DNA of 64,000 nt from Aspergillus flavus (lineage: Eukaryota; Ascomycota; Eurotiomycetes; Eurotiales; Aspergillaceae): NCBI RefSeq assembly GCF_009017415.1, contig NC_092406.1, positions 3,844,001 through 3,908,000 of the forward strand, read 5' to 3'. Under the pieces are notes generated by a model that worked only from the letters and a program-made list of their open reading frames with translations, was not told where the DNA came from and searched no databases. Within the stretch, counting starts at the first letter, position 1; the number at the start of each line of letters is the position of its first letter. Positions 1 through 12,250 of this stretch are shown in pieces. The position numbers and the translations under genes were made by a program.

Positions 1-2223
1 GAGTTCTCTGGCACGGATAGTACCAGAGGTCCTGGTGGTGGTGGTGGTGGTGGTGGTGGTGGTGGTGTAATCGACAATCTTACTGACCCGTTCTTCACTT
101 CCCAGGAAGCAACAATATCTCCATACGGCGTCGGCAGCGTGCCCGACGCCGAGTCGAGATCTAGCCCCGCTAACAGCGGCTCGAAATACCATTTGGGATA
201 TCCAGGGTCAGCAGCGCGAATGCCGAGCACGTACTCCGTCAAGAGGTAAGTTGGCGCGCTGCCCCACGGATGGGCTAGGCTAGTGAAGAGCCCGATACCG
301 GGGCTTCCGTCTGGGTATTCATATTCCCAAGTTGAACCGGAGTAATAACGACTCGTGTTTAGCATGTTCGGCCAGAACGTCCGGAGCAATGTGCTCACTG
401 GCCCGAGAGACGGCGTGCCGTACGTCTTGTTTGCGATGAGAAGTGCCTCGAGCAGGAAACCTTGGGAGTTGGGCGACATGCGCATCGTAGTACTATTGCC
501 TAAATTTAAGGCGTCCTTGTACCCGACACCGACCTGCAGGGACTCGAGGGAAGAGACCATGGCTTGGATCTGCGTCTCGTTGGCAATGCCTGCGCTGATG
601 GTGAAGGTCATGGCGAACAGGGAGTAGTCGTCAGGCTCGGATACAGAGATACCGTAGGCTCCCTTCTCGGGGTTCCACGGCAGCAAGTTGATGGCGTCCG
701 AGAGACCCTTGTAGGTGGCTGCAAAGGATGCTGCACTAGCTGTATCTTGGAGGGCCTCGGGGGCCGGGATAAGTTGACGGAGGGAGAGAGCCATTAGGGC
801 AGAAGGGGCAGTGGCATTGAGCTTGTTGGAGGCAGTGAAGTATTTATTGTCGTAGCTCTCGCCAAGCAGGCCCGAATGCGGGTCAATATAACTGCCCATT
901 CGGGACACTAGTTTAAGGATCTGCCCCCAATACTGCCGCGGGACTCTAGGTCGTTCGTCATTCGGTAGTAATCGCCCAGCGTCAGAAGGAAGAAGAGTTG
1001 ATAGTCCGTGATCCGGTATGGCGCGGGGAACAACAGCGGACCGTTTGCCGCCATCCGCGCACACGGTTCCCCAGTTGGAGTCTGCTGCGTATTCGGCGAG
1101 GGTGTCCTGGCTGAGAAAGTTGTTCTGGTAGAGGACGGTGCCGTTACTCGCCGTCACCACCACATCTTTGACGTAGGCGAGTTGATCCTGAAAGGGCCCG
1201 TAACCCCAAGTCCCGCTTCCATGCATAGGAATGGAAGCGCCTAGAGTTCCGTTGACATAGACCTCTAAAGCCGACGGCGTGGAGACCGTGTGATATTGTG
1301 CCATACATATTAGAGGATTGTCAAGGACAGAGGGTATTGCTTGACCCCGGAAACAGGAAGATTTGGCTGGGTGATGAGGTTCGATCCGTTTACCACCACA
1401 AGCGAGCTTGGCGGTTTAAGGGAGTGGTTCGTGTTCAAAAATTTCGTCTGGTCTGGATAGTTGCTCGTCAAGACCAGATACGGCCGGCACCTGATGTCCG
1501 TAGAGAGGATCCGCCAACCAACTCCTCCCCTAACGATCTTGGTCATGAACGACAGAGAATACTTTTACTGGTCAAAGCCATGGGGACACAGAGCCAGCTG
1601 TTGACCAGGGATCAAGGCACCATCTGTAGTAATATTCCACGACGCTGGCTGTGATCCAGGTCAAAGCAAGCGACTTGCACAACGCGGGCACCTAGGTCCC
1701 AGATATCGGAATAGTTACTATTCGATGAGCGGAACTTTCCAGGAAGAGACTTTACAGGATTCAACTCAACCGTTGAAAGAAAGCCAATCATCGAAAAGGC
1801 GATAGTGTAATTTGTCAACAGAGTCACCGACTGACAGCGTTGGCCACCTTGTAGAAGACTCGCTTGCACTCTGCCAGGACCGGTAATATTGAAAGTTTCC
1901 GTGCGAAAGGTGTTCATGAGGTCGTTGACGAAATCCCAGAGCCCGTCTGAGTACGGTGAATTGAGACCGTCAAATGGTTCCGAGTACTTTACTGCGGTTT
2001 GCCCTGAGCCGGACTCCACCTGAAAGTACGGTATACCGGCGACATCTTCTCCGTAGTCCAGAGTTAGCACCGTGGATAATGGAGACAAGGTGAAGGAGCC
2101 GTTCCGAGAGGCTTGGACGAGGCTGGTCTCTTGTGGCGCATTCCCCACGGCATATGCAGTTGGTGTTTACAAGAATTTCGATGTGGCACCAGTGACCGAA
2201 GTAAGAAAGCCTATAACCAACAT
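1..2223 (-). pseudogene. Decayed GH78-like (alpha-L-rhamnosidase-type) secreted glycosidase, 3' end beyond window
   Basis: Read on the minus strand, the DNA encodes pieces of a fungal six-hairpin glycosidase of the alpha-L-rhamnosidase type, an extracellular plant-polysaccharide enzyme. The pieces lie in different frames. A short signal-like leader starts at 2223 and is followed by TAA at 2169-2167. A long open piece (about 2160-1650) contains NGSFTLSPLSTVLTLDYGED and FRSSNSNYSDIWDLGARVVQ. The frame then shifts near 1650. The next piece reads DGALIPGQQ, hits TAA at 1567-1565, and continues with MTKIVRGGVGWRIL. A further TAA lies at 1312-1310, followed by another frame change and then EVYVNGTLGASIPMHGSGTW. 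Family sequence appears to be missing near 1035, the frame breaks again near 930, and about 300 codons then stay open to the left edge (SGSTWEYEYPDGSPG, AHPWGSAPTYLLTEYVLG). No GT-AG introns repair these breaks. The family name is from memory of homologues; the lesions are seen directly. Confidence 0.8.
34..68. repeat. (GGT)n microsatellite coding a proline run
   Basis: About eleven to twelve tandem GGT units. On the minus strand they read as CCA codons and give a proline run in the last open piece of the GH78-like pseudogene, just after SVRLSIT. The length is a multiple of three and does not break that frame. Confidence 0.9.
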
Positions 2224-2813
2224 GGCACTTGGAGTCCAGTGTAGTAGCATCATGTTTGAATCGAGTGGCCGGAGAATCCCCTCCGGACGCGGCCTCTACA
2301 ATGCGTACCTAACAGCTTTACCTCCTCACGCTGGAGAGCGACTGTTCTAATATAACATTGTGCACTAAAGACCAGGGTCTATGATAGCGAGTCGTCGTAA
2401 ACCTCGGCGTGCAATTCACCGAACCCGAGAGAGAGGTTCGGGGTGCTGTGCTTGTTGGGTTGGACTATACGAGGCTCTGGAAATGTTATTCCGTACTTAC
2501 TAATTCTCACACCTATCAGAGACCGTGCATGGAGAGAGAACTCTATTTGCAGTTCGAAGTGTGGATCTCAAGTGGAATATAGTCCAAGGTATCATGGTGG
2601 ATTGTGATGAATCATTCTAGAGGCTTGGGCTTTGTTACGTTTGTCAACGCCAATGGTAGATATTATTTAAGAAGATTGCATGTCAATATTTCATAGAAAT
2701 TCGTCTATGACCAAGATATCATAGGTAGAATACCATGCATAAAACTTGGTATTCGATACAGATCCCAAGTACGAAAGTAAAAACCATAGTCAAAACCCAC
2801 CAGGAGGAAACCC
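2224..2813. other. Intergenic, no gene seen
   Basis: Contains the former promoter of the GH78-like pseudogene and the 3' flank of the next minus-strand gene. It is moderately AT-rich. I see no open frame of interest, RNA gene or repeat. Confidence 0.6.
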
Positions 2814-5054
2814 CTAATACAATTTCTGCTGTCGCCAAAACCCCTTCAGCCCACCCAAAAGGTCTTCCTGCAGACCCGAGACCATGGCTGCGGTCGGTCT
2901 AAACTCTGCCTCAGCCATTATGACTTCTGGGGTCTCTCCTGTAGAATATCTAGCTTCTGAGAATTGTCCGGTGAAGTACTGCAGTTGGCCTGCATAAGTT
3001 GGCTGGGAGAGGCACAGGGAGCGCTTTTGCTCGGCGAAGTCAGATGAACCATGCGAGAAAGTTCCTGTGTCTGATGCAACCCCGGGGAGCCAGTAGAACG
3101 CTAAACCCTCTGGCAAGCCATGGTAATCATCCGCCACCTGAGATATGTTTCCATTGCCGCCTACGCCGGAGGAAGCATCTCTCATTGGTGTGTCTAACGT
3201 TAGGTGTTTAGGAATTTGGTACAGGGGGTCCTGCTCTGAGTGCATAATCACTTCGTATGCCGCACTTAGAGTCTGTGCTATCAAGGCACAATCGTCTCTA
3301 GGCAGGGGCATCGCCCTGTTTGCAAACTGTGCCGGCGACTCGTCATAATGCCAAATCATTTCAGATGCCGTAGATGCTTTTACTTCTTTCAAGCCGCAGG
3401 AGTCGTGGGACTGTATCACAGACTTCGGCTTTTGGTTATGCAGCGAGGAGCTAATGAAGCTCGATGTCCCGGGGTAAAGCGTGAAGTCGCTTGTGGGTGG
3501 CTCGATGATGTCTGCCTGTTCGAAGGCTTGTGGTGACGCCGGTGCAGGCTGCCCATGCAACATGTGCATTGACACGCCATCCGTATCTCCACTATTCCTA
3601 AGAAGCGCAGGCAGCTCAGATGCCGGTCCATGATGATTAGTGACAGGGATGCTAATGACTCCATAATGCTCTGCGTTGTTTTGACTATTATGCTTTTTGG
3701 TCATCTTCGGGGTCTGTGCAGGTTCTCCCTCTCCGATAGACTGAGGTCGCTTGCGTTTTCGAGATCCCCAGTGAGACCTTTCGTTTGTCGACGCAACAGG
3801 ACTATTGGTATCTGAATCCCAAAGCAGTTTCCGCTGGTCAAGGAGACATTTCAGCTCTTCCAGACTCCAGTATTTCCTTGTGGATTCGACAGTTACTATA
3901 GCTTCATTCTCATCTTGGACGTCCAAGTCGATATTGAGAAGCTGTCTTGCGCACCACTCTCCTGGATCATCCAATGCAGAATATTCTCGTGCACTCTCAG
4001 GCCATGTATATGCTGTGGCGGCTCGAGATATACCATCGCTTCCTTCGTGTCGGTGCTGTTTACTTGCTTTTGGGTAAGTCTGAGGCATAGTGCTCTTTTG
4101 GCCATGTTCATATACTGATATTTCATAAGGAAGCACGTCGCTCGCCTGACGGCATGCCCGTTGATTGACAGTATGGTATAATGGCGAACAAGCTCTTAGA
4201 TTTTGATTTAGTGAATTCCAACATACGCTTCCATTCTCTTCCTTATCCCGATAAAAACATGCTGCCTCACGGTCTTTTCGTGCTTTATTTGATAAAAACT
4301 TCATTTCCGAAAAGCTGAGGTCAGCCCCTGATCAATCTGTGAGCCTCGGATCCAATCTCAGAGAGATAGAAAGCTTACCCTGAACCTTGACGGGTGACGA
4401 TGTCCTACCCATCTGAAACAGACCTAGGTTCCTCTTAGATTGAAGCTATGGATTTGGTTAGCATGTCCTCGCCAAGTTGGCTCGTCTCTCTTAACTCACG
4501 GTCAATCGATCTCGAGCCACATTAGAGGCGTGGAAATTATCATTCACGGTATGCTTTCTACTCTTCTTTGCGGATCTTCTTCTCTTAGTCTTTGTCACCC
4601 TACCATCTTTCTCATGAGATGTCTTGCCCTTGTACTCGTAATGATCGTCTTTTGTCTTATAGCGTGGTCGACGCTCATATCCAGATCGTTCTTTCTTACT
4701 GGTAACTTTCTGGGAAGACATGAGACACGGCACAGGGCCCACGGACTCAAGATAGTGCTGTTTTCTGTATGTTTCTTGTGCTTTTTCCTGGACTCGTGGT
4801 ACATATGCGACTTTTTTGGATGAGAGATCAAGGTGTTGTAAGTTACTATCGCCCTCTTTCACTGTGTCCTCAGCGCGCATTACTGATGTTGGTCTCCTTA
4901 GTTGGTCCTCGATGCCCGGTATTTTGCCGTAAAGATCTTGAACTTTGGGGAAATTATGACTTGGTAAAGACCACCTAGGGGTGTCGAATGGCCCAGGCTC
5001 GTCTTCGATCGTTCGTAACCACTCTAAAATACGGGGCCGTGATCTTGAATCCAT
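2814..5054 (-). CDS. Hypothetical protein, three exons, about 711 aa
   Basis: I do not recognise a function. The model joins three exons: 5054-4500, 4445-4379 and 4327-2814. Intron 1 (54 nt) starts GTGAGT and has a GCTAAC branch site 5' of CATAG. Intron 2 (51 nt) starts GTAAGC and ends ATCAG. Both joins keep the frame open and link two otherwise separate open frames, which is the main support for one gene. The first exon starts MDSRSRPRILEWLRTIEDEP and ends in a very basic, lysine/arginine-rich region (about residues 130-185) that could bind nucleic acid or serve as a nuclear signal. The long third exon is rich in Ser, Gln and Asp and carries a second basic patch, GSRKRKRPQS. No membrane segment or signal peptide is visible. 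A nuclear, fungus-specific protein is a reasonable guess only. The start is the first ATG in the open frame; an upstream exon cannot be excluded. Confidence 0.65.
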
Positions 5055-5529
5055 CGATATAGCTGGTGTGAGATGTGCTTAATGTGTTGCTGGCAGATAG
5101 AATAGGTGTATCCAGAGACGGATAAGTCGAAACGGGAATTGAATAGTTGGTTGATAGAAAGACCAGGAGACATCTTAGGATGTTTGGCTGAGAGATATGG
5201 CCGCCATTGTGACATCATCCGACTGAGTATCTGAAGATCAAACATACTGAGGCAGCCACGATTATCAAATACAGAACCTTCCTCGTGACTTGCGGTTGCA
5301 ATTGAATGAACATAATTAGCAGCAGTAGTATTACAGAGTTCATCTATTATTTCACCACTACTTGACAACAACGAATACATCAATACCCCCATGATCATAT
5401 TGAAACCGACCCATCATAGCTGTTCCCTTATTACGCATCCTTAAACTCCTGTCTGTCTGTCTTTTCATTCATGAAAAAATCACAGCATGAATCTTGTCCC
5501 GCTCTGATGCACTCGTAGTGGTCCACGGA
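5055..5529. other. Intergenic between two minus-strand genes
   Basis: This is the promoter and leader of the hypothetical gene ending at 5054 and the 3' flank of the RBR gene. A 124-codon frame (5398-5024, minus) overlaps the start of the hypothetical gene in another frame; it has no recognisable features and I do not call it. Confidence 0.5.
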
Positions 5530-6912
5530 TCAGAGACGATTATACCTGCAACGTACACACGCCTCAATTTTGCAGCGCTGGCATCGTAAGATGAAATCAG
5601 GAAGCAGGTCGTGGCATACATCGCACGAGTATTCCCCATCACGCCTTCTCCAGCGACCATGCTCACAGTTGTGCTGCTCACGAAGTTCCTGCGCTGCCCT
5701 CTGAACCTCTTGCTGTGCAGGCTGCGGGTTGCCTTCATTTCGAGCAGCAACTTGGTGTGCTCTGTCCACTAGTCTATCTTCGTCCCATACTTCGCATCCA
5801 CATATCTTCCACTTCAAGGCACAGACGTAACAAAATTCGAACCCACAACGGCATCTAAAGCAGACGATAATGTATCATCAGACAGATTTCCACAACAAGG
5901 ATAAGAAACCTCATTGCTTATGCACTTACGTGATGTGATTGCAGCCACTTTTTAGCTCCACCATGTTACGACATCTTGCGCAGCGCTGCCATCCTTCTGC
6001 TTCTGCCATTTTCAAAATCTCCACTTCCCCGTTGACACATACGCCGGCATGAGCTCGCTGCTTACATGTAGGGCATGTTTCTGTGTTGCAAGAAGGGCAG
6101 AGCCTGGTAGTAAGTGTCATCGAGGTAGGGGGGAGGTATCGCGAACACGAAAGATTCGTACAGTAAGTTCTGTTGAAATCATTGTGCTCCACTGTCTTCT
6201 CCTCGAATTTTCGAATCATCTCCTCGTCCAGAAATGCTTTCATTGTAGGTAAAGGGAATGGCACACGACAGCACTTCGGTGGAAAAAGTGACTCGTCAAC
6301 GAAAGAGTCGTGCACCAAGCGGCCGGTACAGTTCCTGCAGTAGTAATGGGAACAAGTTGCCTTGAATATGTCGAAGGATAGCTTAGCTTCCATACAGGCT
6401 ACACATTTGAGGTGTGTCTGACAGTCGAGATTGCGGGCAGCGGCAACTTTCGAGCTTTCAGCCCCTGGAGATTCAGTCTCGATTAAACCTGACCTTCGAA
6501 CTTCAATTGTATCTGTAGATCTCGATTGCTCCGACACGGTATTGAAACCTCCCACCAGACCAGTTAGACCAGCCATCGCAGCAGTCTTCTGTCCCAGTAG
6601 CTGATCAGGGGTTGATGGGTTGAGACCGCCAAATTGTAGTGCTGTCATTCGATCCTGGAAGGCTCTGTTTTCCTCTTCAGTTGCAGCTGCGAGAGCAACA
6701 CCATCATGAGAAACAGCTGTCGCTAGGCTCTTCGCCATCTTGTAGTCTTCAAATGTGCATGCACAATGACGGAGCTCTCGAGCCCATTCAGTGAGTGCCA
6801 GTTCATGGTCAGTCATTTGATCAGACCTCTCCTTGCCCTTCATGAGTCCAAGGGCGCATGTCGCATCATCTTGCATCAGACGTAGCACGAGTTCCTCAGT
6901 TGGCTCATGCAT
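5530..6912 (-). CDS. RBR (RING-IBR-RING) E3 ubiquitin ligase, 435 aa
   Basis: Two exons, 6912-5930 and 5854-5530, are joined across a 75-nt intron (GTAAGT...TTTAG). The N-terminal half (residues 1 to about 165) is helical and acidic, typical of fungal IBR proteins. RING1 follows with CVACMEAKLSFDIFKATC and SHYYCRNC, then the IBR with TYCTNLSC and RLCPSCNTETCPTCKQRAHA, then RING2 with GWQRCARCRNMVELKSGCNH and CRCGFEFCYVC. In this family E2-bound ubiquitin is passed to a RING2 cysteine before the substrate. By position that is the Cys after GCNHIT, whose codon is the first complete codon after the splice. The C-terminus holds further Cys pairs (CDVCHDLL, CQRCKIEACVRC). I start at the ATG for MHEPTEEL (6912); the frame is open upstream to 7071 but that part looks like leader. 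The substrate is unknown. Confidence 0.85.
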
Positions 6913-8165
6913 GACGGAATAGAATAGATTACATGCTATGAAAGCTCGCGATGTGAAGGAGGTGTTGGTGTAAAATGGGGGGGAAAGTGAGAATTCAAGT
7001 TGAGGTACTATTTTGAAATGTCTGAAAAGGGAAAAAGGTTGCAGTGAATTCAAGTTGATATCCTGGTACACATGACTGGTTTATTCACCTCTCAACTACA
7101 GACAGGCCATCATATCCAGTACAACCATAGATAATGTAGTAAGACAAGTTATGCAATCCGGCCATATCCCATTATATAGTGAGTCTGATACTGAAGAACA
7201 GTATGCACATAGAATAATCAGCATACAAGCTATGTATAATAAAGAGTTGTATAACAGAAAAATGATCAAGGTCAAGTCGATTGGAATTAGTATGTTACAT
7301 GGGGTCCTGCACCCGTACGATAACTGTTCGAAATACCTCATACATCGGACGGTCAATGTCTATAATGATATACAATGTACATACTACGCTTATACTTACT
7401 TACACCTACTACTTGGTTCTCATATTAAGACTTGGGATTTGATTTGGAAGTGTCTTTATCTGGAAGTACCCAGGACAAGGAAAATAAAAATAAGAATAAA
7501 AAAAGATACAAAACTAAAAGAATTGAATTGACAATGAGGGGAACCGGAGGTGTTCCGCAACGCTTGGGTTAGCGTCTTAAAATCAGTCCAATCCCAAAGC
7601 AATGCAAACGGACCCCCCTCCGTGGTGCAGTATTTGAGTATTGTTACCGTTCAGGCTGACGGTGTATCTTGCAAGTGGGAGAGGAAAGAACGTACGAGTA
7701 GTGTATATACAATTTCATCTCCCCATTCCTTCCTTCCCCCCGCTTTATTATCGCTCAGTCAATTCTTCGGTAAAGAAAAGGAGAAAAAAAAAAAAAAAAA
7801 AGGGGGGACTTGATTTTCGTGGCACAACGTGCAGTTTAATCCGATCTTCTTTGGCCAGAGATTCCCTTCTGTAGCAAGTTACAGTGAAGGTGCATGATTC
7901 CAGACAGTTTTAGTCACTGCAGCGGTTCCACTTGGATAAATGTACGTGATAAGACGAATAATTCTGCAAATCGGCTCTTTAGGACCTTAGTAGCCTCCTT
8001 CACATTCACGTTCCCCACGGGCCCTCTTCTTCCATTGTCATCCTTCTCTTTCAGCCGAACCATCATTTTATCGCACAAATCTTGTCTCATCTTCTTCCTT
8101 CTTCTTCCTCTTTCCTCTATTGACTCCCATCTCAGCCTCTTGTTCTACTCTACCAGGACTTCAGA
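6913..8165. other. Divergent promoter region, with CT-rich leader before the RRM gene
   Basis: Separates the RBR gene (minus) from the RRM gene (plus). It includes a run of 18 A followed by 6 G at 7784-7807 and a pyrimidine-rich stretch at about 8030-8160 directly upstream of the RRM start, a common feature of strongly expressed fungal genes. Small open frames at 7096-7531 look like chance. Confidence 0.5.
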
Positions 8166-8885
<720 letters not shown>

Positions 8886-9299
8886 GCTAAGGCCCTTGCC
8901 TCTAACTAAAGCGTGGATTGAAGTACGGTGCAGTTGGACTGATCCTTTTCGTGCATTGTTTAAACGGACTTCATCGCTCAGATAAGCTTCTATCTCGATA
9001 AATACTTCATGAGACACGGCCGCAGAAGAGGAATTAAAACGCAGTATGACGGCGGAAGCACGGTTTTGATGAATCACGGATGCTTTATCTCTGTTTTTTA
9101 AGGTCATACCTCCATTACTCGTTAATTATTGAATTTCCATGACACAGAGAACAATTGCAATCTATAACCAGATACTACGCGGCGATACTCTGCGCCAGTA
9201 ATAGTAGAGGGGAATACTCTATAAGCTTGAAACCATGTAGTCTATGTAAGTCTTGCACTTGACCGCCGATCACGGATGGTAGAGAAACGTCAATGTAAC
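8886..9299. other. Convergent 3' flanks
   Basis: Lies between the ends of the RRM gene (plus) and the ChaC gene (minus). Nothing else is seen. Confidence 0.6.
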
Positions 9300-10532
9300 T
9301 CACGCTCTTTCCTCGTTTTGGAAAGCCCGATGTGCCTCCTCCTCCGACCGACTTAGCGACTTCTGTAAATCCCTCTCAGCCGCTTCTTCATCTCTCGCTG
9401 CCTCGTCTTCCTTCTCAATGGCCTTCACCCGTCGAACCAAATCCGTGACATGGCCATCAGCACTTCCAAGCCCGAGGCCCTCAAGTGCCTTCTCTAACAG
9501 ATAAAGATACTCGGTATTCTTCCCACTCTGACCCCGTCCACGACTGATCACCTCCGCAACATCCTGCGGCTCACGACGGGCTGGGTCACGCAGGAACTGC
9601 GGATTAGTGGGCTGCCCGATATATACCATGCAAGTAATCGGTGTAGAATCCGACCCCGGGGTCTTGGATTCCGAGAACGGGTAGAATGGGGTGTAATGCA
9701 CAGAGTATCCGTCAATCTCACGTTCGTCGAGGTAATCATGGACTTCTTCGGCGTGAGAGGCGGGAATATGGTATGCTGCGCCCCAAACTCGAGCTGCTGA
9801 TGACGATGACTCAAGGTGTGCGAGCTGCAGAGTAATGATGTGAGATATCAGGCCTAGTTACCAACACGAAGTGGCTGGTATAGGAGGAATGGCCACATAC
9901 CGGATCATTCAATGTCTCCCAAAAACCTCGTTCTATGACCGTTACTACTCGTCCGGGATTTTCCGGCGTTCCTCGATGGTCAGTACTTAATAAGTCAGTG
10001 TTTTAGCTCGGAAATTGGCAACCCAATGCCCATTCTAAGAACCTATAACACACCTAGCCTATACGGCGCAAGCTTGAAGTTAGCCATGCTTGGTAAGGGT
10101 GAGGAAAGTGCCGCAGCTCCAAGCTTCCCAGCAAAGACTTCCATAGTTCAAGGGGCGACGAACCTGCCAAAAGCGACGCACATAGCCGTTGACATAACCC
10201 GGGACTCTTTGATCTATACGAGGTCGCATATCAGCTGAAGTCTGGGAGACCGGCAATGGTGATGTGCCATTGATCCTTGACCAGGACCTCTGAATACTTA
10301 GTCCAAAGCCAGAGTAACGTACCATAATGTGGTGGTGGCTTCCAGATCAAGCTCCTGGATTGCATCAGAATTGAAATTTAAGTATTCGCTTGGAACCCCG
10401 AAGATCTTATTCTCTCCAAGGACTAACGTTGACTCACCCATATCCAAATACCCATAGATCACCGTCTGGGAAGTAACTGCGCCATGTTCGGCCATCTGGA
10501 GAAGCATGGCCGTTTTCATTACTAGAATCCAT
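9300..10532 (-). CDS. ChaC-type gamma-glutamylcyclotransferase, 263 aa, six exons with a 5-nt microexon
   Basis: ChaC enzymes split glutathione in the cytosol into 5-oxoproline and Cys-Gly, so they turn over cellular glutathione. Exons: 10532-10438, 10354-10323, 10213-10164, 10058-10054, 9985-9901 and 9824-9300. The substrate-binding signature LWVFGYG+SLIWKPPPHY is rebuilt across intron 1. Exon 3 gives DQRVPGYVNGYVRRFWQ. Exon 5 gives TDHRGTPENPGRVVTVIERG. Exon 6 gives LAHLESSSSAARVWGAAYHI, HDYLDEREIDGYSVHYTPF and the C-terminal SGKNTEYLYLLEKALEGLG. To join FWQ to STDHRG in frame, a five-base exon GCTAG (10058-10054, giving Ala and most of Ser) is needed; it has CGTATAG before it and GTGTGT after it. 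All phases agree and the total is 264 codons with the stop. The gene is divergent from the dehydrogenase gene at 11167. Confidence 0.88.
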
Positions 10533-11166
10533 GCCAGGCCCGTCTAATAGAGTCGGATATTAACCGTCTGCTCTATGATTACAAGGTCTGTTTGTCTCTA
10601 AAATGTATATAGATTTTGAGATGGAAGCGAAAGCGCGTAAAGTCGAAACAGCTCCAGAAACAAGGCTTTGTTAGCAGTGGAAATCTGGAAAGATAGATGG
10701 CCTCAAGCTTCATTCAACGCTACCATGAAAAAGTGTAGGGAAAAGGCTATCCTGAGAGGTAAATGTACATTACTGAGCATTGCAAAGAATGTGCTGTACA
10801 ATCCACCCCAGGTGTTTGTACTGTTTGCTCGCCGTTAATGTGGGAAAATGGCGGAAGTTGATGCAACATTGAACCAATCAATCCCGGTAGCTTTCAAGTT
10901 GACGCCCCGCTGCACCCGACATTATCCCCCGTCTCTTCTTGCTGCCTCAGGTTCTATGAAAACCCCCTGCTTATTGATCAATATCTTAGTAGGAAGAAAA
11001 GCATACTGCAAGGTAATCTAAATGGTGTGAATCCTTTCTATAAGGACCAGGAATCTTCAATAACTGCCTATTGATTGACATTGCTTCCATTTCACTATTC
11101 AACAAATTCTCTACTCCAAAGTCCATCCACAGCTATTGCATTTTGTTTGTGGAAAATATAGTTACT
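10533..11166. promoter_or_regulatory. Divergent promoter region (ChaC / short-chain dehydrogenase)
   Basis: A 634-nt shared upstream region. A TATA-like TCTATAAGG lies at 11037-11045, about 130 nt before the dehydrogenase start. AACCAATCAATCC near 10872 contains a CCAAT box. These are short matches only. Confidence 0.4.
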
Positions 11167-12250
11167 ATGGCTAGCTTACTTCGCCTACTCCGGATGCAGT
11201 ACACTCTCCCAGTCGACCCAACAGTCTCCTTTGCCGGCAAGACCGTCGTCTTAACTGGAGCCACATCTGGTCTGGGGTTCGAAGCCGCTATCAAGCTTCT
11301 GAATTTAGGCGTGGAGTCGCTTATTATCGGCAGTCGCAGCCTAGAACGAGGAGATGCAACCAAAACTGAGCTGGAAAAATGCACCACCAGACAAGGAGTG
11401 ATCCAAGTCTGGGAGCTGGACATGAACAGTTTCCAAAGCGTCAAAACCTTTGCGGATCGCATTCAAAAGGAAATCAAGCAGCTGGATATCGCACTCCTCA
11501 ACGCCGGTCTCTGCAATAAAGTGTATACCGCATCACCGGAGGGATGGGAAGAAACATTGCAGGTTAACGCGTTGTCCACTTCTCTATTGGCGCTTCTGCT
11601 CCTTCCGAAGCTGAGAGACAGCTCATCTGACTCAAACCCGGCGCATCTTGCTGTCGTTTCCAGCCAACAGTTTGTTCAAGTCAAGGCCACGAGCCTCCGG
11701 ACAGAAGGGTCGCTATTGGAGCATTTGAATGATCCACGACACTTTAGCGGGACAAAGCAATACGGCATCTCCAAGCTGCTGTTGGAGTATGTTCTGAAGA
11801 CCATGGCTGATCGGGTACGGAATGAGAATGGAACTCTCCCTGTTATTGTTAATACGATAAGCCCGGGACTTTGTGTGTCATCGCTTGGACGGCAGTATGA
11901 CCGATTCTATGAGCGATGGGTTGTTTGGCTGTTCTATAAGCTTTTTGCTCGCACGGCAGAGCAAGGAAGTCGGTCGATAGTTAGTGCCACATACCAGGGA
12001 GCAGAATCGCACGGGAAATGCTGGAGGAGCGACGGGTATTTGGAGTATGTTTCTGCTTATTTTCCTTTCATTTCCCTTCTATATCTTTGGACTTATGTCA
12101 GGGTTTTCATTACATGCTAACAAGGGCAGCGAATCCACCGCGCTGACAACGGGAACGGAAGGAAAGGCATTTCAGGTCAAGGCGTGGAAGGAGATCATTG
12201 GGATTCTTCAGGAGCAGTGTCCAGAAATCAGAGAGTTGGTTGGGGAATGA
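11167..12250 (+). CDS. Short-chain dehydrogenase/reductase, 332 aa
   Basis: Two exons, 11167-12044 and 12130-12250, across an 85-nt intron with donor GTATGT and a perfect TGCTAAC branch site 11 nt before its GCAG acceptor. The Rossmann nucleotide motif is VVLTGATSGLGFEAA (TGxxxGxG) near residue 30. LLNAGLC is the NAG motif. The catalytic Tyr-Lys pair is in KQYGISKLLLEY (YxxSK). TISPGLC is the usual Pro-Gly segment after the active site. Sequences of this type resemble retinol-dehydrogenase-like classical SDRs with NADP(H); the substrate cannot be told. I start at MASLLRLLRM (11167); an in-frame ATG lies upstream at 11071, but that extra stretch looks unlike the family. No signal peptide is obvious. 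Confidence 0.85.

Noticed and set aside
355..2350. Plus-strand open frames over the first 2.3 kb (for example 355-797, 1298-1654, 2072-2350)
   Set aside because: They are opposite-strand shadows of the GH78-like pseudogene. The minus-strand readings match a family; the plus-strand ones do not.
5024..5398. 124-codon minus-strand frame upstream of the 711-aa hypothetical gene
   Set aside because: It overlaps that gene's start in another frame, has no recognisable features and no splice that joins it in phase.
7151..7531. 126-codon plus-strand frame between the RBR and RRM genes
   Set aside because: AT-driven composition (Tyr, Ile, Lys, Asn), no family resemblance; probably chance in AT-rich DNA.
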